Shown: in pieces, positions 8,977-17,671 of the stretch
Layout of the letters: each line of letters starts with the position of its first letter
Position numbering within the stretch: position 1 is the first letter of the stretch
Source of the DNA: an uncultured Desulfovibrio sp.
GTDB taxonomy: Bacteria; Desulfobacterota; Desulfovibrionia; Desulfovibrionales; Desulfovibrionaceae
NCBI GenBank assembly: GCA_913063155.1
Contig: CAJXYU010000006.1
Span: forward strand, 186,001 to 250,000
DNA length: 64,000 nt
Reading direction: 5' to 3'
Notes under the pieces: model-generated
Told to the model about the DNA's origin: nothing
Databases searched by the model: none
Seen by the model: the letters and a program-made list of their open reading frames with translations, nothing else
Translations under genes and position numbers: made by a program

Positions 8977-9443
8977 ATCCGTTCCTCCGAAAACACGCGT
9001 CTGGTGAGGCAGACCAGGTTGGTCCGCTGCCAGCCCAGACGGTTGTAAAAATCGAAAGCGCCGTCATTCTCCAGATCGGCCAGGAGCTGCATGCGCAGCG
9101 CGCCGTTGTCGGCGGCCCAGCCATGCACGGCGTCCATGAGCATCCTGCCGACGCCCCTGCCCTGCCAGTCCTCCAGCACCACCACGTCCTCCACCAACAC
9201 GGAAGGCGCGCCCTCGGCCGTGGAGACGTTGAGCTGGCCGGAACACATGCCGACAACTTCGCCTTCCGCCTCTGCCACGAACACGACCCTCCCTCTTTCT
9301 TCGAACATCAGCCCGAGACCGCGAGACTGTTTTGCCGCGTCAGCTGTGAAATCCTCTTCAATGGAAAACAGGACCTCCAACAGGGAACACAGGGCGTTCA
9401 TGTCTTCGGGACAGGCCCGGCGTATGGCGATGGCGGCGGTCAT
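8973..9443 (-). CDS. GNAT-family N-acetyltransferase in the nif operon
   Basis: 156-aa GNAT fold. The acetyl-CoA loop region reads WQGRGVGRMLMDAVHGWAAD (about 93-112), followed by the family-typical FYNRLGWQRT near the C-terminus. The substrate is unknown. It lies between the 2Fe-2S ferredoxin gene (9 nt upstream) and nifE (4-nt overlap), so it is co-transcribed with nitrogenase assembly genes. That position suggests a role under nitrogen-fixing conditions but gives no reaction. GGGTG lies about 6 nt before the ATG. Confidence 0.8.
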   Translation of the reverse strand: MTAAIAIRRACPEDMNALCSLLEVLFSIEEDFTADAAKQSRGLGLMFEERGRVVFVAEAEGEVVGMCSGQLNVSTAEGAPSVLVEDVVVLEDWQGRGVGRMLMDAVHGWAADNGALRMQLLADLENDGAFDFYNRLGWQRTNLVCLTRRVFSEERI

Positions 9444-9452
9444 TTCAACACC

Positions 9453-9755
9453 CTAAGAGATCAGGTATTCCGCAGCGGGTTCGCCGTCCTCGAGACCGTC
9501 CAGTACGGCATCGATGGCTTCTTCGCTGTCAATGCCTTTGAACCACAGGTTGTCGGGCTGGATGACCATGATCGGCCCGGCCTCGCACTGTTTGAGACAG
9601 CCGGTGGCCACCACCTGCATGTCCAGACCGCGATCCAGGATCTCCTCTTCGATGTACTGCAGGAAACCGTCGGTCTGCTTGTGGCAAATGCCCTTGGGGT
9701 CGCCGCCTGCGCGGAAGCTCTGGCACACGAGAATCTGTCTTTCAGGTACAGCCAT
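9453..9755 (-). CDS. Thioredoxin-like [2Fe-2S] ferredoxin
   Basis: 100-aa protein MAVPERQILVCQSFRAGG... with Cys11 and Cys24, then a C-L-K-Q-C pair in ATGCLKQCEAGP. This spacing is that of thioredoxin-fold [2Fe-2S] ferredoxins. It may pass electrons to nitrogenase assembly or the Fe protein; this is inferred from its place in the nif operon only. AAGGAG is 8 nt before the chosen ATG. Upstream in-frame sequence lies within the preceding intergenic region and overlaps the nifB-like gene, so I excluded it. Confidence 0.85.
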   Translation of the reverse strand: MAVPERQILVCQSFRAGGDPKGICHKQTDGFLQYIEEEILDRGLDMQVVATGCLKQCEAGPIMVIQPDNLWFKGIDSEEAIDAVLDGLEDGEPAAEYLIS

Positions 9756-9781
9756 GATATTTCTCCTTGAATGCTTACGTA

Positions 9782-10945
9782 TTACTTCTTCTTTTTCCCG
9801 CCGCCGTACAGGGCGTCCACCATGCCTTCCACATTGCAATCCGTGGCCAGCACACCGAGGCCGGACTCGGACAGCACCTGCCGAGGCCGCTCCCCGGCGC
9901 TGCTCACCAGCAGGACGAAACAGTCGGAAAGACGTTCGGCCAGCAGCTTCCATCGGGCGTCCCCTCCGCCCGGTTCCGGCGCGAACCGGGTACCAAGCAG
10001 GCAAGGAAGACCGTCCTCGCGCGGTCCGTAGATCAACAGACGCGAGGCGTGCCCGAGATGCTGGTCCACGTCCATGCCGTCGGAACTGGCCACGGCCACG
10101 TTGGGGCGCTCCGGCGTGGGCCGGGGCGTTCCCGGCGCCTCGAAGACCGGGTCACGGGAAAGCTCGGGAATGGTGGTTCCCACCAAGTCCCGACCGCACC
10201 CTTCCCAGGGCGTCATGAGGCGCATGTGCCGTCCGGCCAAATCCATGGCGGTGCGCATGAGTTCGTCTCCGGGAGCCGTTTCCTCGTCACCCTCCTCCGG
10301 GCTGCACGGGCAGACGGCCATGATGTCCGCCCCCAGCAGGGAGACGGCCTTGGCCACTTCCTCCACATGGGCCGCGTTGACGCCTTTGAAGACCGTGGTG
10401 TTGACCTTGACCGTCAATCCGGCGTCCTTGAGGGCCACGATGGCCTCGGCCTGGGCGTTGAGAAGCGTCCGAACGCCTTCGGCCAGGGGGATGGTCCTGG
10501 TGCCGGGCCGCACCCAGGCGTAGATGTCCTCGGCCACCTTCGGGTCCACGGCATGGACCTCGACGGTGACGTGGGACAGCCAAAGGTCGGCAAGGGACTT
10601 GGCATGGGCCGCCGCATGCAACCCGTTGGTGGTCAGACACAGGGGCATGCCCGGGTAGGATTCGCGCACCAGGCGCAATGTATCCAAAGTCAATTCCGGT
10701 GTGACCAGAGGTTCGCCCGGCCCGGTGATGCCCACTACGCCGATGTCAGTGCCGTCGCGCATGGTTCTGTCCAGCCAGGACACGGCCTCGCGCGGGGAAA
10801 GGACCTTGCCGGTCATGTCCGTGGCCCCGTACCTGAGACGGGTGGTGGCCCGCGGCGCCACAGGCAGGTGCATACGACCGACCGTTCTCCGGGTCTCGGG
10901 CCCGAAGCACGGATGCGTGGGGGTGTGAGGAGCTGTGTGAGTCAT
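9782..10945 (-). CDS. NifB-like protein lacking all radical-SAM cysteines
   Basis: 387 aa, colinear with NifB from HPCF (11-14) through GRMHLPVAP (23-31) to a C-terminal NifX/NafY-like domain beginning VAVASSDGMDVDQHLGHASR. Where NifB has CNIQCNYC, this protein has ATTRLRYG: the three cluster cysteines are Ala33, Leu37 and Gly40. The SAM-loop GITGPGEP and TTNGL motifs remain, but HCKRCRAD has become WEGCGRD. The frame is intact with normal codon use, so this is not simple decay. It cannot bind the SAM cluster and so cannot do NifB chemistry. A cofactor carrier/chaperone role through the NifX-like domain is possible. AGGT lies 6 nt before the ATG; it follows nifK by 49 nt. Confidence 0.85.
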   Translation of the reverse strand: MTHTAPHTPTHPCFGPETRRTVGRMHLPVAPRATTRLRYGATDMTGKVLSPREAVSWLDRTMRDGTDIGVVGITGPGEPLVTPELTLDTLRLVRESYPGMPLCLTTNGLHAAAHAKSLADLWLSHVTVEVHAVDPKVAEDIYAWVRPGTRTIPLAEGVRTLLNAQAEAIVALKDAGLTVKVNTTVFKGVNAAHVEEVAKAVSLLGADIMAVCPCSPEEGDEETAPGDELMRTAMDLAGRHMRLMTPWEGCGRDLVGTTIPELSRDPVFEAPGTPRPTPERPNVAVASSDGMDVDQHLGHASRLLIYGPREDGLPCLLGTRFAPEPGGGDARWKLLAERLSDCFVLLVSSAGERPRQVLSESGLGVLATDCNVEGMVDALYGGGKKKK

Positions 10946-10994
10946 GATACACCTGCCTTTGTGGCTCTTGCGGTTTCCAGTTTTCCGGAACGAA

Positions 10995-12368
10995 TTACAG
11001 GACCAGTTCAAAGGTTTCTTCGGGAGCGTCCCTGTCCTTGCGGTCCAGGAGGACGCCAAGGATCTTCTCCAGCAACCTGAGACCGCCCTTGTATCCCACG
11101 GTGGGAAAGTACTGGTGGCCGACGCGGTCCAGAATGGGGAAGCCCCAGCGCACCAGCGGAATGTCCTCGTCGCGGGCAATATACTTGCAATAGGAGTTGC
11201 CCATGATCAGATCCACGGGCTCGTTCTTGATCCACTGGTGGAGCAGGAACATGTCGCCGGAGGCCTTGACGTTGACCTCGAACGGCATGTCCGCAGTGAG
11301 TTCCTTGATGCGCTTCTCGAAACGCTTGCCCGGGGTGCCGGTGACCACATGGACCGGGCACATGTCGATGGAGACCAGGAACTCGGTCATGGCGATAAGC
11401 TGATCCGGATCTCCCACCAAGGCCACCTTCTTGTGATAGAAGTACTGGTGCATGTCGGACATCATGTCCACGAGCTGGCCGCGTTCATGGGTGATCTCCT
11501 CGGAGACGGACACGCCCGCCACCGTACGCAGGGCGTCGATGAAACGGTCCGTGGCCTTCAGGCCGAAGGGCATATCCAGCACCTTGCACGGCACCTTGTG
11601 AGTGGAGTCCAGGGCGCGGGCCGCATCGGCCGAACACCATTCGCCCAGGGCCAGAGTTCCCATGGAATCGCCGGCGGACTTGAGTTCCTTCATGGTCACT
11701 CCGCCTTCGGGGAACATGTGGTACTCGCCCGAGAGCGGACCGTTGAGCACGCCCGAAGTGTCCGGGAACATGATGAAGTCCACACCCACCAGGGATGCCA
11801 GACGCTTGATCTCCTCCATGTCGGCCGGTTCCACCCAGCCGGGAATAATGTTGATCTTGCCGTTCTTTTTCCCGGTCTTTTCCGCCACCATGGCCATTGC
11901 CTTGACCATATTGGAGAATCCGGTGACGTGGGAGCCCACGTAGCTGGGCGTGGGAGCGCCGATGACGAACTTGCCGTCCGGAATCTTGCCGTCCTTCTCG
12001 GCCTTGTCCCTGATCTGGTTCAGGTCGTCGCCGATGGTTTCGGACAAGCAGGTGGTGTGCACGGCGATCACTTCCGGTTCATAGACCGAGAAGATGTTGT
12101 TGATGGCCTGCACAAGGTTGGCCTGCCCGCCGAACACGGACGCGCCTTCGGTGAAGGAGCTGGTGGCTGCGGAAATGGGTTCCTTGTAATGCCGCGTCAA
12201 GGTGCTCCTGTGATAGGCGCAACACCCCTGCGACCCGTGGCTGTGCGGCAGGCACCCGTGGATGCCCAGGGCCGCGTACATGGCGCCGATGGGCTGGCAG
12301 GTCTTGGCCGGGTTGATGACCAGCGAGCCGCGTTCCGTTATTTCTTCCGGAGTGTGTCTCAGTAACAT
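10995..12368 (-). CDS. nifK: NifK, MoFe nitrogenase beta subunit
   Basis: 457 aa, the short form lacking the ~50-residue N-terminal extension of Azotobacter NifK, as in clostridial and Desulfovibrio enzymes. P-cluster cysteine contexts are CQPIGAMYA, HGSQGCCAYHR and TTCLSETIGDD. With NifD it forms the alpha2beta2 MoFe protein. AAGGA precedes the ATG and it starts 18 nt after the nifD stop. Confidence 0.96.
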   Translation of the reverse strand: MLLRHTPEEITERGSLVINPAKTCQPIGAMYAALGIHGCLPHSHGSQGCCAYHRSTLTRHYKEPISAATSSFTEGASVFGGQANLVQAINNIFSVYEPEVIAVHTTCLSETIGDDLNQIRDKAEKDGKIPDGKFVIGAPTPSYVGSHVTGFSNMVKAMAMVAEKTGKKNGKINIIPGWVEPADMEEIKRLASLVGVDFIMFPDTSGVLNGPLSGEYHMFPEGGVTMKELKSAGDSMGTLALGEWCSADAARALDSTHKVPCKVLDMPFGLKATDRFIDALRTVAGVSVSEEITHERGQLVDMMSDMHQYFYHKKVALVGDPDQLIAMTEFLVSIDMCPVHVVTGTPGKRFEKRIKELTADMPFEVNVKASGDMFLLHQWIKNEPVDLIMGNSYCKYIARDEDIPLVRWGFPILDRVGHQYFPTVGYKGGLRLLEKILGVLLDRKDRDAPEETFELVL

Positions 12369-12386
12369 TTCACTATCCTTCCTGCG

Positions 12387-14027
12387 TTATTCCCAGACAT
12401 AGGTGGCCGAGAGTTCCGGAGTTTCCTGCCAGGGAGCCTTCATGTAGCCCCAGATCCTGCTGTTCACGAGGCGGTCGATCTCCTTGTAGAAGTTGATCGC
12501 GCCCTTGAACCCGGCGTAGGGACCGCCCGAGTCGTAGCTGTGCAACTGCTTCATGGGCACACCCAGCTTCTGGATGGAGAATTTTTCCTTGATGCCTGCG
12601 CAGAACACGTCGGGCTTGAGGATCTCCACCAGCTTTTCGGCCTCGTACTGGTTGAGGTCGTCGATGATCAGGGTTCCCTTATCCATATCCGGGATCATCC
12701 CGTCGTAGTGCTTGAACTTGAACCCGGCCTCTTCCAACTTTTCCATCTCTTCAGAGCTTTTGCGCGGACTGTAGCGGGCCTCGTCGGCCTCGACCTCGAT
12801 CTCCTCGATGTTGCGGCTGTCCGCATCCACCCGGAGGGTGGGGATGACCTCGCGGCCCTCGTAGTCGTCGCGGTGGGCGAACTCGTAGCCCGCGGACAAG
12901 GTCTTCATGCCCATCTCGGCGAAGAGTTCCTGGTAATGGTGGGCGCGGGAACCGCCCACAAAGAGCATGGCGGTCTTGCCTTCGGTACGGGGATAGACGT
13001 CTTCGGCCACGGCCTTCACTTCGGGCATTTCCTCGGCAATGACCTCTTCCACGCGGTCGATGAGCTTCTTGTCGCCGAAATACTGGGCGATCTTGCGCAG
13101 GGACTTGGCCGTGGCCTCGGCCCCGATGAAGTTCACCTTGATCCAGGGGATGCCATACTTGGTCTCCAGCATGTCGGCCACGTAGTTGATGGACCGATGG
13201 CACATGACCGTGTTCAAGTCGGCCTTGGGCGCGGAAGCGAACTGGTCGTAGGTGGAATTGCCCGAGAAGGTGGCGATGTTGGTGATGCCGCATTTCTTCA
13301 GGATGCGGTCGATCTCGAACCCGTCCCCGCCGATGTTGTATTCACCGAGCAGGTTGATCTTGTATTCACCGTCCTTTTCCTCGTCGTTCTCGCCCACCAC
13401 GTGACGGAAGATCTGGTTGTTGGCGATGTGGTGACCGGCGGACTGGGAAACGCCCTTGTACCCTTCGCAGGAAAAGGCGAAGACGTTGCAGTCGGCCAGC
13501 TTTTCCTTCATCTTTTTGGCCACGGCGTGGATGTCGTCACCGATAAGACCCACCGGGCAGGTGGCGAAGACGGCGATGGCTTTGGGATGAAAGGTGTCGT
13601 AGGCTTCCTGGATGGCCTTTTCCAATTTCTTTTCACCGCCGAAGATGATGTCCTCGTCCTGCATATCCGTGGAAAAACAGTAGGTCATGTAGTTCTCGGC
13701 GCCTTCGGCGGATGCGTCGGTCTGGTTGCGGCGGGTCAGCCAGGAATAGAATCCGCAGCCGATGGGGCCGTGGGTGATGTTCACGATGTCGCGGGTGGGA
13801 CCGAGGATGACACCCTTGCACCCCGCGTAAGTGCAGCCGCGCATGGTGATGATGCCGGGCACGGTACGCACGTTGGCCGAGATCTCGGGAGTCTCGTTCT
13901 CCTGGGCCTCGTTGATGAGTATCTGCTTGGCGCGCTTGCGGGCCACCTTGGGAGGATACTTCTTGAGCAACTCCTCCTTGATGTCGGTGGGTTCCCACTG
14001 CACGAGCTTCTTTTTCAGTGTAGCCAT
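12387..14027 (-). CDS. nifD: NifD, MoFe nitrogenase alpha subunit
   Basis: 546 aa. P-cluster cysteines: Cys65 (MRGCTYAG), Cys91 (GPIGCGFYSW) and Cys157 (FATCPVGL). FeMo-co ligands: Cys276 (NTVMCHRSINY) and His496 (KQLHSYDSGGPY). SQSAGHHIAN supplies the conserved substrate-path histidine. An extra acidic segment at about 388-440 corresponds to the insertion typical of group III (clostridial-type) molybdenum NifD. GGAGGAG lies 8 nt before the ATG. It is separated from nifH by the two nifI genes. Confidence 0.96.
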   Translation of the reverse strand: MATLKKKLVQWEPTDIKEELLKKYPPKVARKRAKQILINEAQENETPEISANVRTVPGIITMRGCTYAGCKGVILGPTRDIVNITHGPIGCGFYSWLTRRNQTDASAEGAENYMTYCFSTDMQDEDIIFGGEKKLEKAIQEAYDTFHPKAIAVFATCPVGLIGDDIHAVAKKMKEKLADCNVFAFSCEGYKGVSQSAGHHIANNQIFRHVVGENDEEKDGEYKINLLGEYNIGGDGFEIDRILKKCGITNIATFSGNSTYDQFASAPKADLNTVMCHRSINYVADMLETKYGIPWIKVNFIGAEATAKSLRKIAQYFGDKKLIDRVEEVIAEEMPEVKAVAEDVYPRTEGKTAMLFVGGSRAHHYQELFAEMGMKTLSAGYEFAHRDDYEGREVIPTLRVDADSRNIEEIEVEADEARYSPRKSSEEMEKLEEAGFKFKHYDGMIPDMDKGTLIIDDLNQYEAEKLVEILKPDVFCAGIKEKFSIQKLGVPMKQLHSYDSGGPYAGFKGAINFYKEIDRLVNSRIWGYMKAPWQETPELSATYVWE

Positions 14028-14045
14028 AGGATGGTCTCCTCCGGG

Positions 14046-14420
14046 CTAGAGGATTGATTTCTCACCGGTTTCGCCGGTGCGCACACGGACCGAGTCCGTT
14101 ACGGGGAGCACGAATATCTTGCCGTCCCCGGGTTTGCCGGTCTGGTTGACGTCGATGATGGTCTGGACCACGTCCTCGACATCCCCTTCCGGAACCACAG
14201 CCGTGAGCATGCGCTTGGGATAGAGCTTGCCCTTTTCCCCAAGCAGGGCGGCAGCCTCTTCATAGCCGTCTTCCGCGCCTTCCAGGAGCTTGGTGTTGAC
14301 GAACCCCTTGCCGCGCCCCTGCGCCTCATGGGCGAAGAAGGCGTCGACCCCGACCTCGGTCAAGGCCTTTTTGGTCTGGTTCATCATGTTCATTCGCACT
14401 ACGGCGATCACTTCCATCAT
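14046..14420 (-). CDS. nifI2: NifI2, PII-family regulator of nitrogenase activity
   Basis: 124-aa PII-like protein MMEVIAVVRMNMMNQTKKAL... with the extended T-loop region of the NifI2 subgroup and the C-terminal GDGKIFVLPVTDSVRVRTGE signature. NifI1 and NifI2 form a complex that binds NifDK and switches off activity when fixed nitrogen rises, relieved by 2-oxoglutarate and ATP; this is established in methanogens. It overlaps nifI1 by 4 nt and precedes nifD, the usual order. Confidence 0.92.
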   Translation of the reverse strand: MMEVIAVVRMNMMNQTKKALTEVGVDAFFAHEAQGRGKGFVNTKLLEGAEDGYEEAAALLGEKGKLYPKRMLTAVVPEGDVEDVVQTIIDVNQTGKPGDGKIFVLPVTDSVRVRTGETGEKSIL

Positions 14421-14770
14421 GCTGCCGCCTCCTCTTCGACGCCTTCCTTGACGCCGGAACTGATGGTATAGACGTCGCCGACGTCGCTGACGAAAATCTT
14501 GCCGTCGCCGAACGCGCCTTTTGTCCCGGAACGGGCCGCATCCATGATGGTCTCGATGACGAAATCCTTGTCGCTCGCCTTGACCACGCTCATGAGCATG
14601 GTCTTGGGAATCTCGTCGTAGGTAACCTCGCCGATCTTGATGCCGCGCTGCTTGCCGCGCCCGGCCACCGAATATTTGGTCACGGCCGGGAAGCCGGCGT
14701 CCATGAGGGCCGCAAGGACTTCATCCGCTTTCTCCGGCCTGACGATTGCTCGAACCATGATCATCGACAT
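14417..14770 (-). CDS. nifI1: NifI1, PII-family regulator of nitrogenase activity
   Basis: 117-aa PII protein MSMIMVRAIVRPEKADEVLA... with the NifI1 motif VAGRGKQRGIKIG in the T-loop and GDGKIFVSDVGDVYTISSG at the end. It acts with NifI2 in post-translational switch-off of nitrogenase. AAGGAGAG is positioned well before the ATG. The 154 nt between nifH and this gene contains GC-rich stem-loops but no T tract, which could set a different mRNA level for nifH than for the rest of the operon. Confidence 0.92.
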   Translation of the reverse strand: MSMIMVRAIVRPEKADEVLAALMDAGFPAVTKYSVAGRGKQRGIKIGEVTYDEIPKTMLMSVVKASDKDFVIETIMDAARSGTKGAFGDGKIFVSDVGDVYTISSGVKEGVEEEAAA

Positions 14771-14924
14771 TGTGCACTCTCCTTAAAAATCTTGGTTAAG
14801 AGCCCTGTCCGCTTGCAAGTGCGGGGCAAGACCCGGGGAATCACCAGGGCCGACGCACACCGTCCGGCGCGCGAGGGGTGAGTAATTCCGGGAAACGCAA
14901 CCATGGTGGATTTTCAGCGGGCCG

Positions 14925-15815
<891 letters not shown>

Positions 15816-15916
15816 TCAAAAAACATGACAACGCACTAAAATACCTGCGATTACAGTCAGACACAGTTGGTGGGAATGACATTTTCGGAAAATGGGAATC
15901 TACAATGTGGAATGTA

Positions 15917-15938
15917 CATTTTTGTCGTTTCCGACACA
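15917..15938. promoter_or_regulatory. Putative NifA upstream activator site (shared)
   Basis: TGT-N10-ACA at 15923-15938 fits the NifA enhancer consensus. It lies about 113 bp upstream of the nifH -24 and about 80 bp upstream of the nifV -24, both suitable for DNA looping. The overlapping CATTTTTGTC-N5-CGACA (15917-15936) is the element also found before nifA. Confidence 0.7.
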
Positions 15939-15997
15939 TTGGTAGCCAAGACCAGGAACAGATACAGGTCGACTCAACCGCCTTATATTACAAAATA

Positions 15998-16013
15998 TTA
16001 TGTAAAAACATAA
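15998..16013. promoter_or_regulatory. Palindrome TTATGT-N4-ACATAA next to nifV promoter
   Basis: A perfect 6-bp inverted repeat ending 4 bp before the nifV -24 element. The 6-4-6 layout resembles Crp/Fnr-type operators. Its position would let a bound protein block or modulate the sigma-54 holoenzyme or its activator. No regulator can be assigned. Confidence 0.4.
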
Positions 16014-16017
16014 TGGA

Positions 16018-16032
16018 TGGCATTCTTTCTGC
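16018..16032 (+). promoter_or_regulatory. Sigma-54 promoter of nifV
   Basis: TGGCAT-TCTTT-CTGC keeps the invariant GG and GC with correct 10-bp spacing, with small departures from TGGCAC/TTGC. Transcription would start near 16044, giving a leader of about 50 nt. Confidence 0.7.
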
Positions 16033-16094
16033 TTACAACAGAAGCATACCATCCAGGGCTACACAAAACGGCTGCTGAAACAAAGGACGAAACA

Positions 16095-17192
16095 ATGCTG
16101 ATAGACACGACCCTTCGCGAAGGCGCACAGCTTTACGGTGTCAGCTTCACCCCGGAAGCGCGCACGGCGATCGTGGACGGCCTGCTGCGGCTGGGGATCG
16201 AGGAAATCGAACTGGGCTGGATCGGCATGGACGGCCTGGAACGGGCCTCACGCAAGGCCCATTCCCGAAAAGCCGACACGGTCTTCAGCGTCTGGAGTCC
16301 CTGCCGCGAGCAATGCGTGAAGCAGGCTGCGGATCTCGGCTTCAAACGCATCAACATCGGTGTGCCCGTCTCCGACGATCACGTGACCAAACGGCTAGGC
16401 CTGCGACACGGGGAACTGCTGGAACGCATCACCGGCTCGGCCATGCTGGCCCACCTGCTGGGTATGGAAGTTTCCGTGGGGCTGGAAGACGTTTCCCGCG
16501 CCAATTGGGAATTCGCCGTGCGCGTGGCCAAACATGCGGAATCCGCGGGGGCCTTCCGCGTCCGCCTGCCGGACACGGTCGGAGTTCTCAACCCGTCCGA
16601 AATTTCAGGGTTGGTGCGCTTTTTCAAGGCCAACCTCGACGTGAAGCTGGCCATCCACTGCCACGACGACTATGGCATGGCCACGGCCAACACCATCACC
16701 GCCCTGCTGGCCGGGGCCGATTACGCCGACGTATCCATCCTGGGCATCGGAGAGCGCTCCGGCATCGCGGCCCTGGAGGAAGTGGCCGCCTACCTGACCC
16801 TCAAGGAGAAAAAACATGCCTACAACCTGGAAAGCCTGCCTGAGCTTTGCACACACGTGGCCCGGGAATCGCGGGTGGCGATTCCCAGAACCAAGGCCAT
16901 TGCTGGTGAGGACATATTCGCCTGTGAAACAGGTCTGCATCTGCACGGAATGGCCTGCGACCCGTCGCTTTTCGAGCCGTATCCGCCGGAACGGGTGGGC
17001 GCGGCCAGAAAGTTCGGCTACGGGGAAAAGGTCGGCCATGGCGCCATCGGCTGCATTCTTGCCGAACAGGGGAGTACGGAAACAAAAGAGGAAGTGACCG
17101 GCCTGTTGCGCGCCATCAAACGGGTGGCCAGCCGCCTGGGCAGACCCCTCGCCCACCAGGAAGTCCTCGATCTCTCGACAAGAAAATCGTGA
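16095..17192 (+). CDS. nifV: NifV, homocitrate synthase
   Basis: 365 aa. Condenses acetyl-CoA with 2-oxoglutarate to homocitrate, the organic ligand of FeMo-co. N-terminal motif LIDTTLREGAQ supplies the catalytic Arg and metal-binding Asp; AIHCHDDYG gives the HxH metal motif; GIGERSGIA follows. The start at MLIDTTLREG has AAGGA about 8 nt upstream; a longer in-frame extension would run back into the sigma-54 promoter and is rejected. It is monocistronic, divergent from nifH, and ends in a strong terminator. A stand-alone gene means FeMo-co is likely made with authentic homocitrate. Confidence 0.93.
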   Translation: MLIDTTLREGAQLYGVSFTPEARTAIVDGLLRLGIEEIELGWIGMDGLERASRKAHSRKADTVFSVWSPCREQCVKQAADLGFKRINIGVPVSDDHVTKRLGLRHGELLERITGSAMLAHLLGMEVSVGLEDVSRANWEFAVRVAKHAESAGAFRVRLPDTVGVLNPSEISGLVRFFKANLDVKLAIHCHDDYGMATANTITALLAGADYADVSILGIGERSGIAALEEVAAYLTLKEKKHAYNLESLPELCTHVARESRVAIPRTKAIAGEDIFACETGLHLHGMACDPSLFEPYPPERVGAARKFGYGEKVGHGAIGCILAEQGSTETKEEVTGLLRAIKRVASRLGRPLAHQEVLDLSTRKS

Positions 17193-17194
17193 CG

Positions 17195-17229
17195 AAAAAG
17201 GCTCCGGTATCCGCCGGAGCCTTTTCATT
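17195..17229. terminator. Bidirectional terminator between nifV and the pyrophosphatase-like gene
   Basis: GGCTCCGG/CCGGAGCC stem with 6-nt loop, followed by TTTT on the plus strand and by TTTTT on the minus strand. It serves both convergent genes. Confidence 0.88.
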
Positions 17230-17299
17230 TGTGAATGATGAAGTGAAATCGAAGTCAAACAGTCCCCCCGGAACGTGGGGCGGATGGTCCGCCGTGTCA

Positions 17300-17637
17300 T
17301 TAGCGTCTCACGACCATCCCGGACATATATTTGTTTTCATTGTGAAACCTGTCCACAATGTCGATTTCCTTTTCCGTGCAACCAAGCAGCAGTTTGAGTT
17401 CGGTATCATTCTTCAACGAGTCGACGGTGCAGATGACGGCCACAAGTCTTTTCGACCCCTCCGACCCGCACCAGACGTCTATTTCGTTGCCGTCCCCCCC
17501 GACGTGCCACTCAAATAGCCGTAATCCAACGGGTAGACGATATGTGAATATTTGGGGTGCCTTGCCCCTTTGGGCCTGTCGACGACAAGCTCCACCGAAT
17601 CCAGCAACTTGTCCAATCTCTCCCAAAAATCCATCAT
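17300..17637 (-). pseudogene. Inorganic pyrophosphatase-like protein, frameshifted at a run of 7 G
   Basis: Two minus-strand frames together give a ~112-aa protein of the short pyrophosphatase-like family. The first part (from 17637) reads MMDFWERLDKLLDSVELVVD...YPLDYGYLSGTSGG; the second reads DGNEIDVWCGSEGSKR...KLLLGCTEKEIDIVDRFHN and ends at 17300. The switch occurs at seven G on the coding strand (in the C run near 17500); eight G would restore one frame. Residues on both sides look conserved, so the lesion is recent, a sequencing error, or phase variation. The gene follows the isochorismatase-fold gene by 35 nt and was probably in its operon. Confidence 0.7.
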
Positions 17638-17671
17638 CTCATTCCGACCAGGCATCATTTACATTCACGAT

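Noticed and set aside
9782-10945. Calling the second NifB a pseudogene
   Set aside because: The frame is uninterrupted, other motifs and the NifX-like domain are kept, and it has its own ribosome site in the operon; loss is confined mainly to cluster-binding cysteines.
14771-14924. Terminator between nifH and nifI1
   Set aside because: GC-rich stems are present but there is no T tract; it may reduce read-through or process the mRNA, but the operon probably continues.
16017-16094. N-terminal extension of NifV to 16017
   Set aside because: It overlaps the sigma-54 promoter and expected transcript start; the ATG at 16095 has a good ribosome site and begins at the conserved LIDTTLREG.
17189-17518. 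Plus-strand gene starting at the nifV stop
   Set aside because: It runs through the bidirectional terminator and is antisense to the recognisable pyrophosphatase-like sequence.
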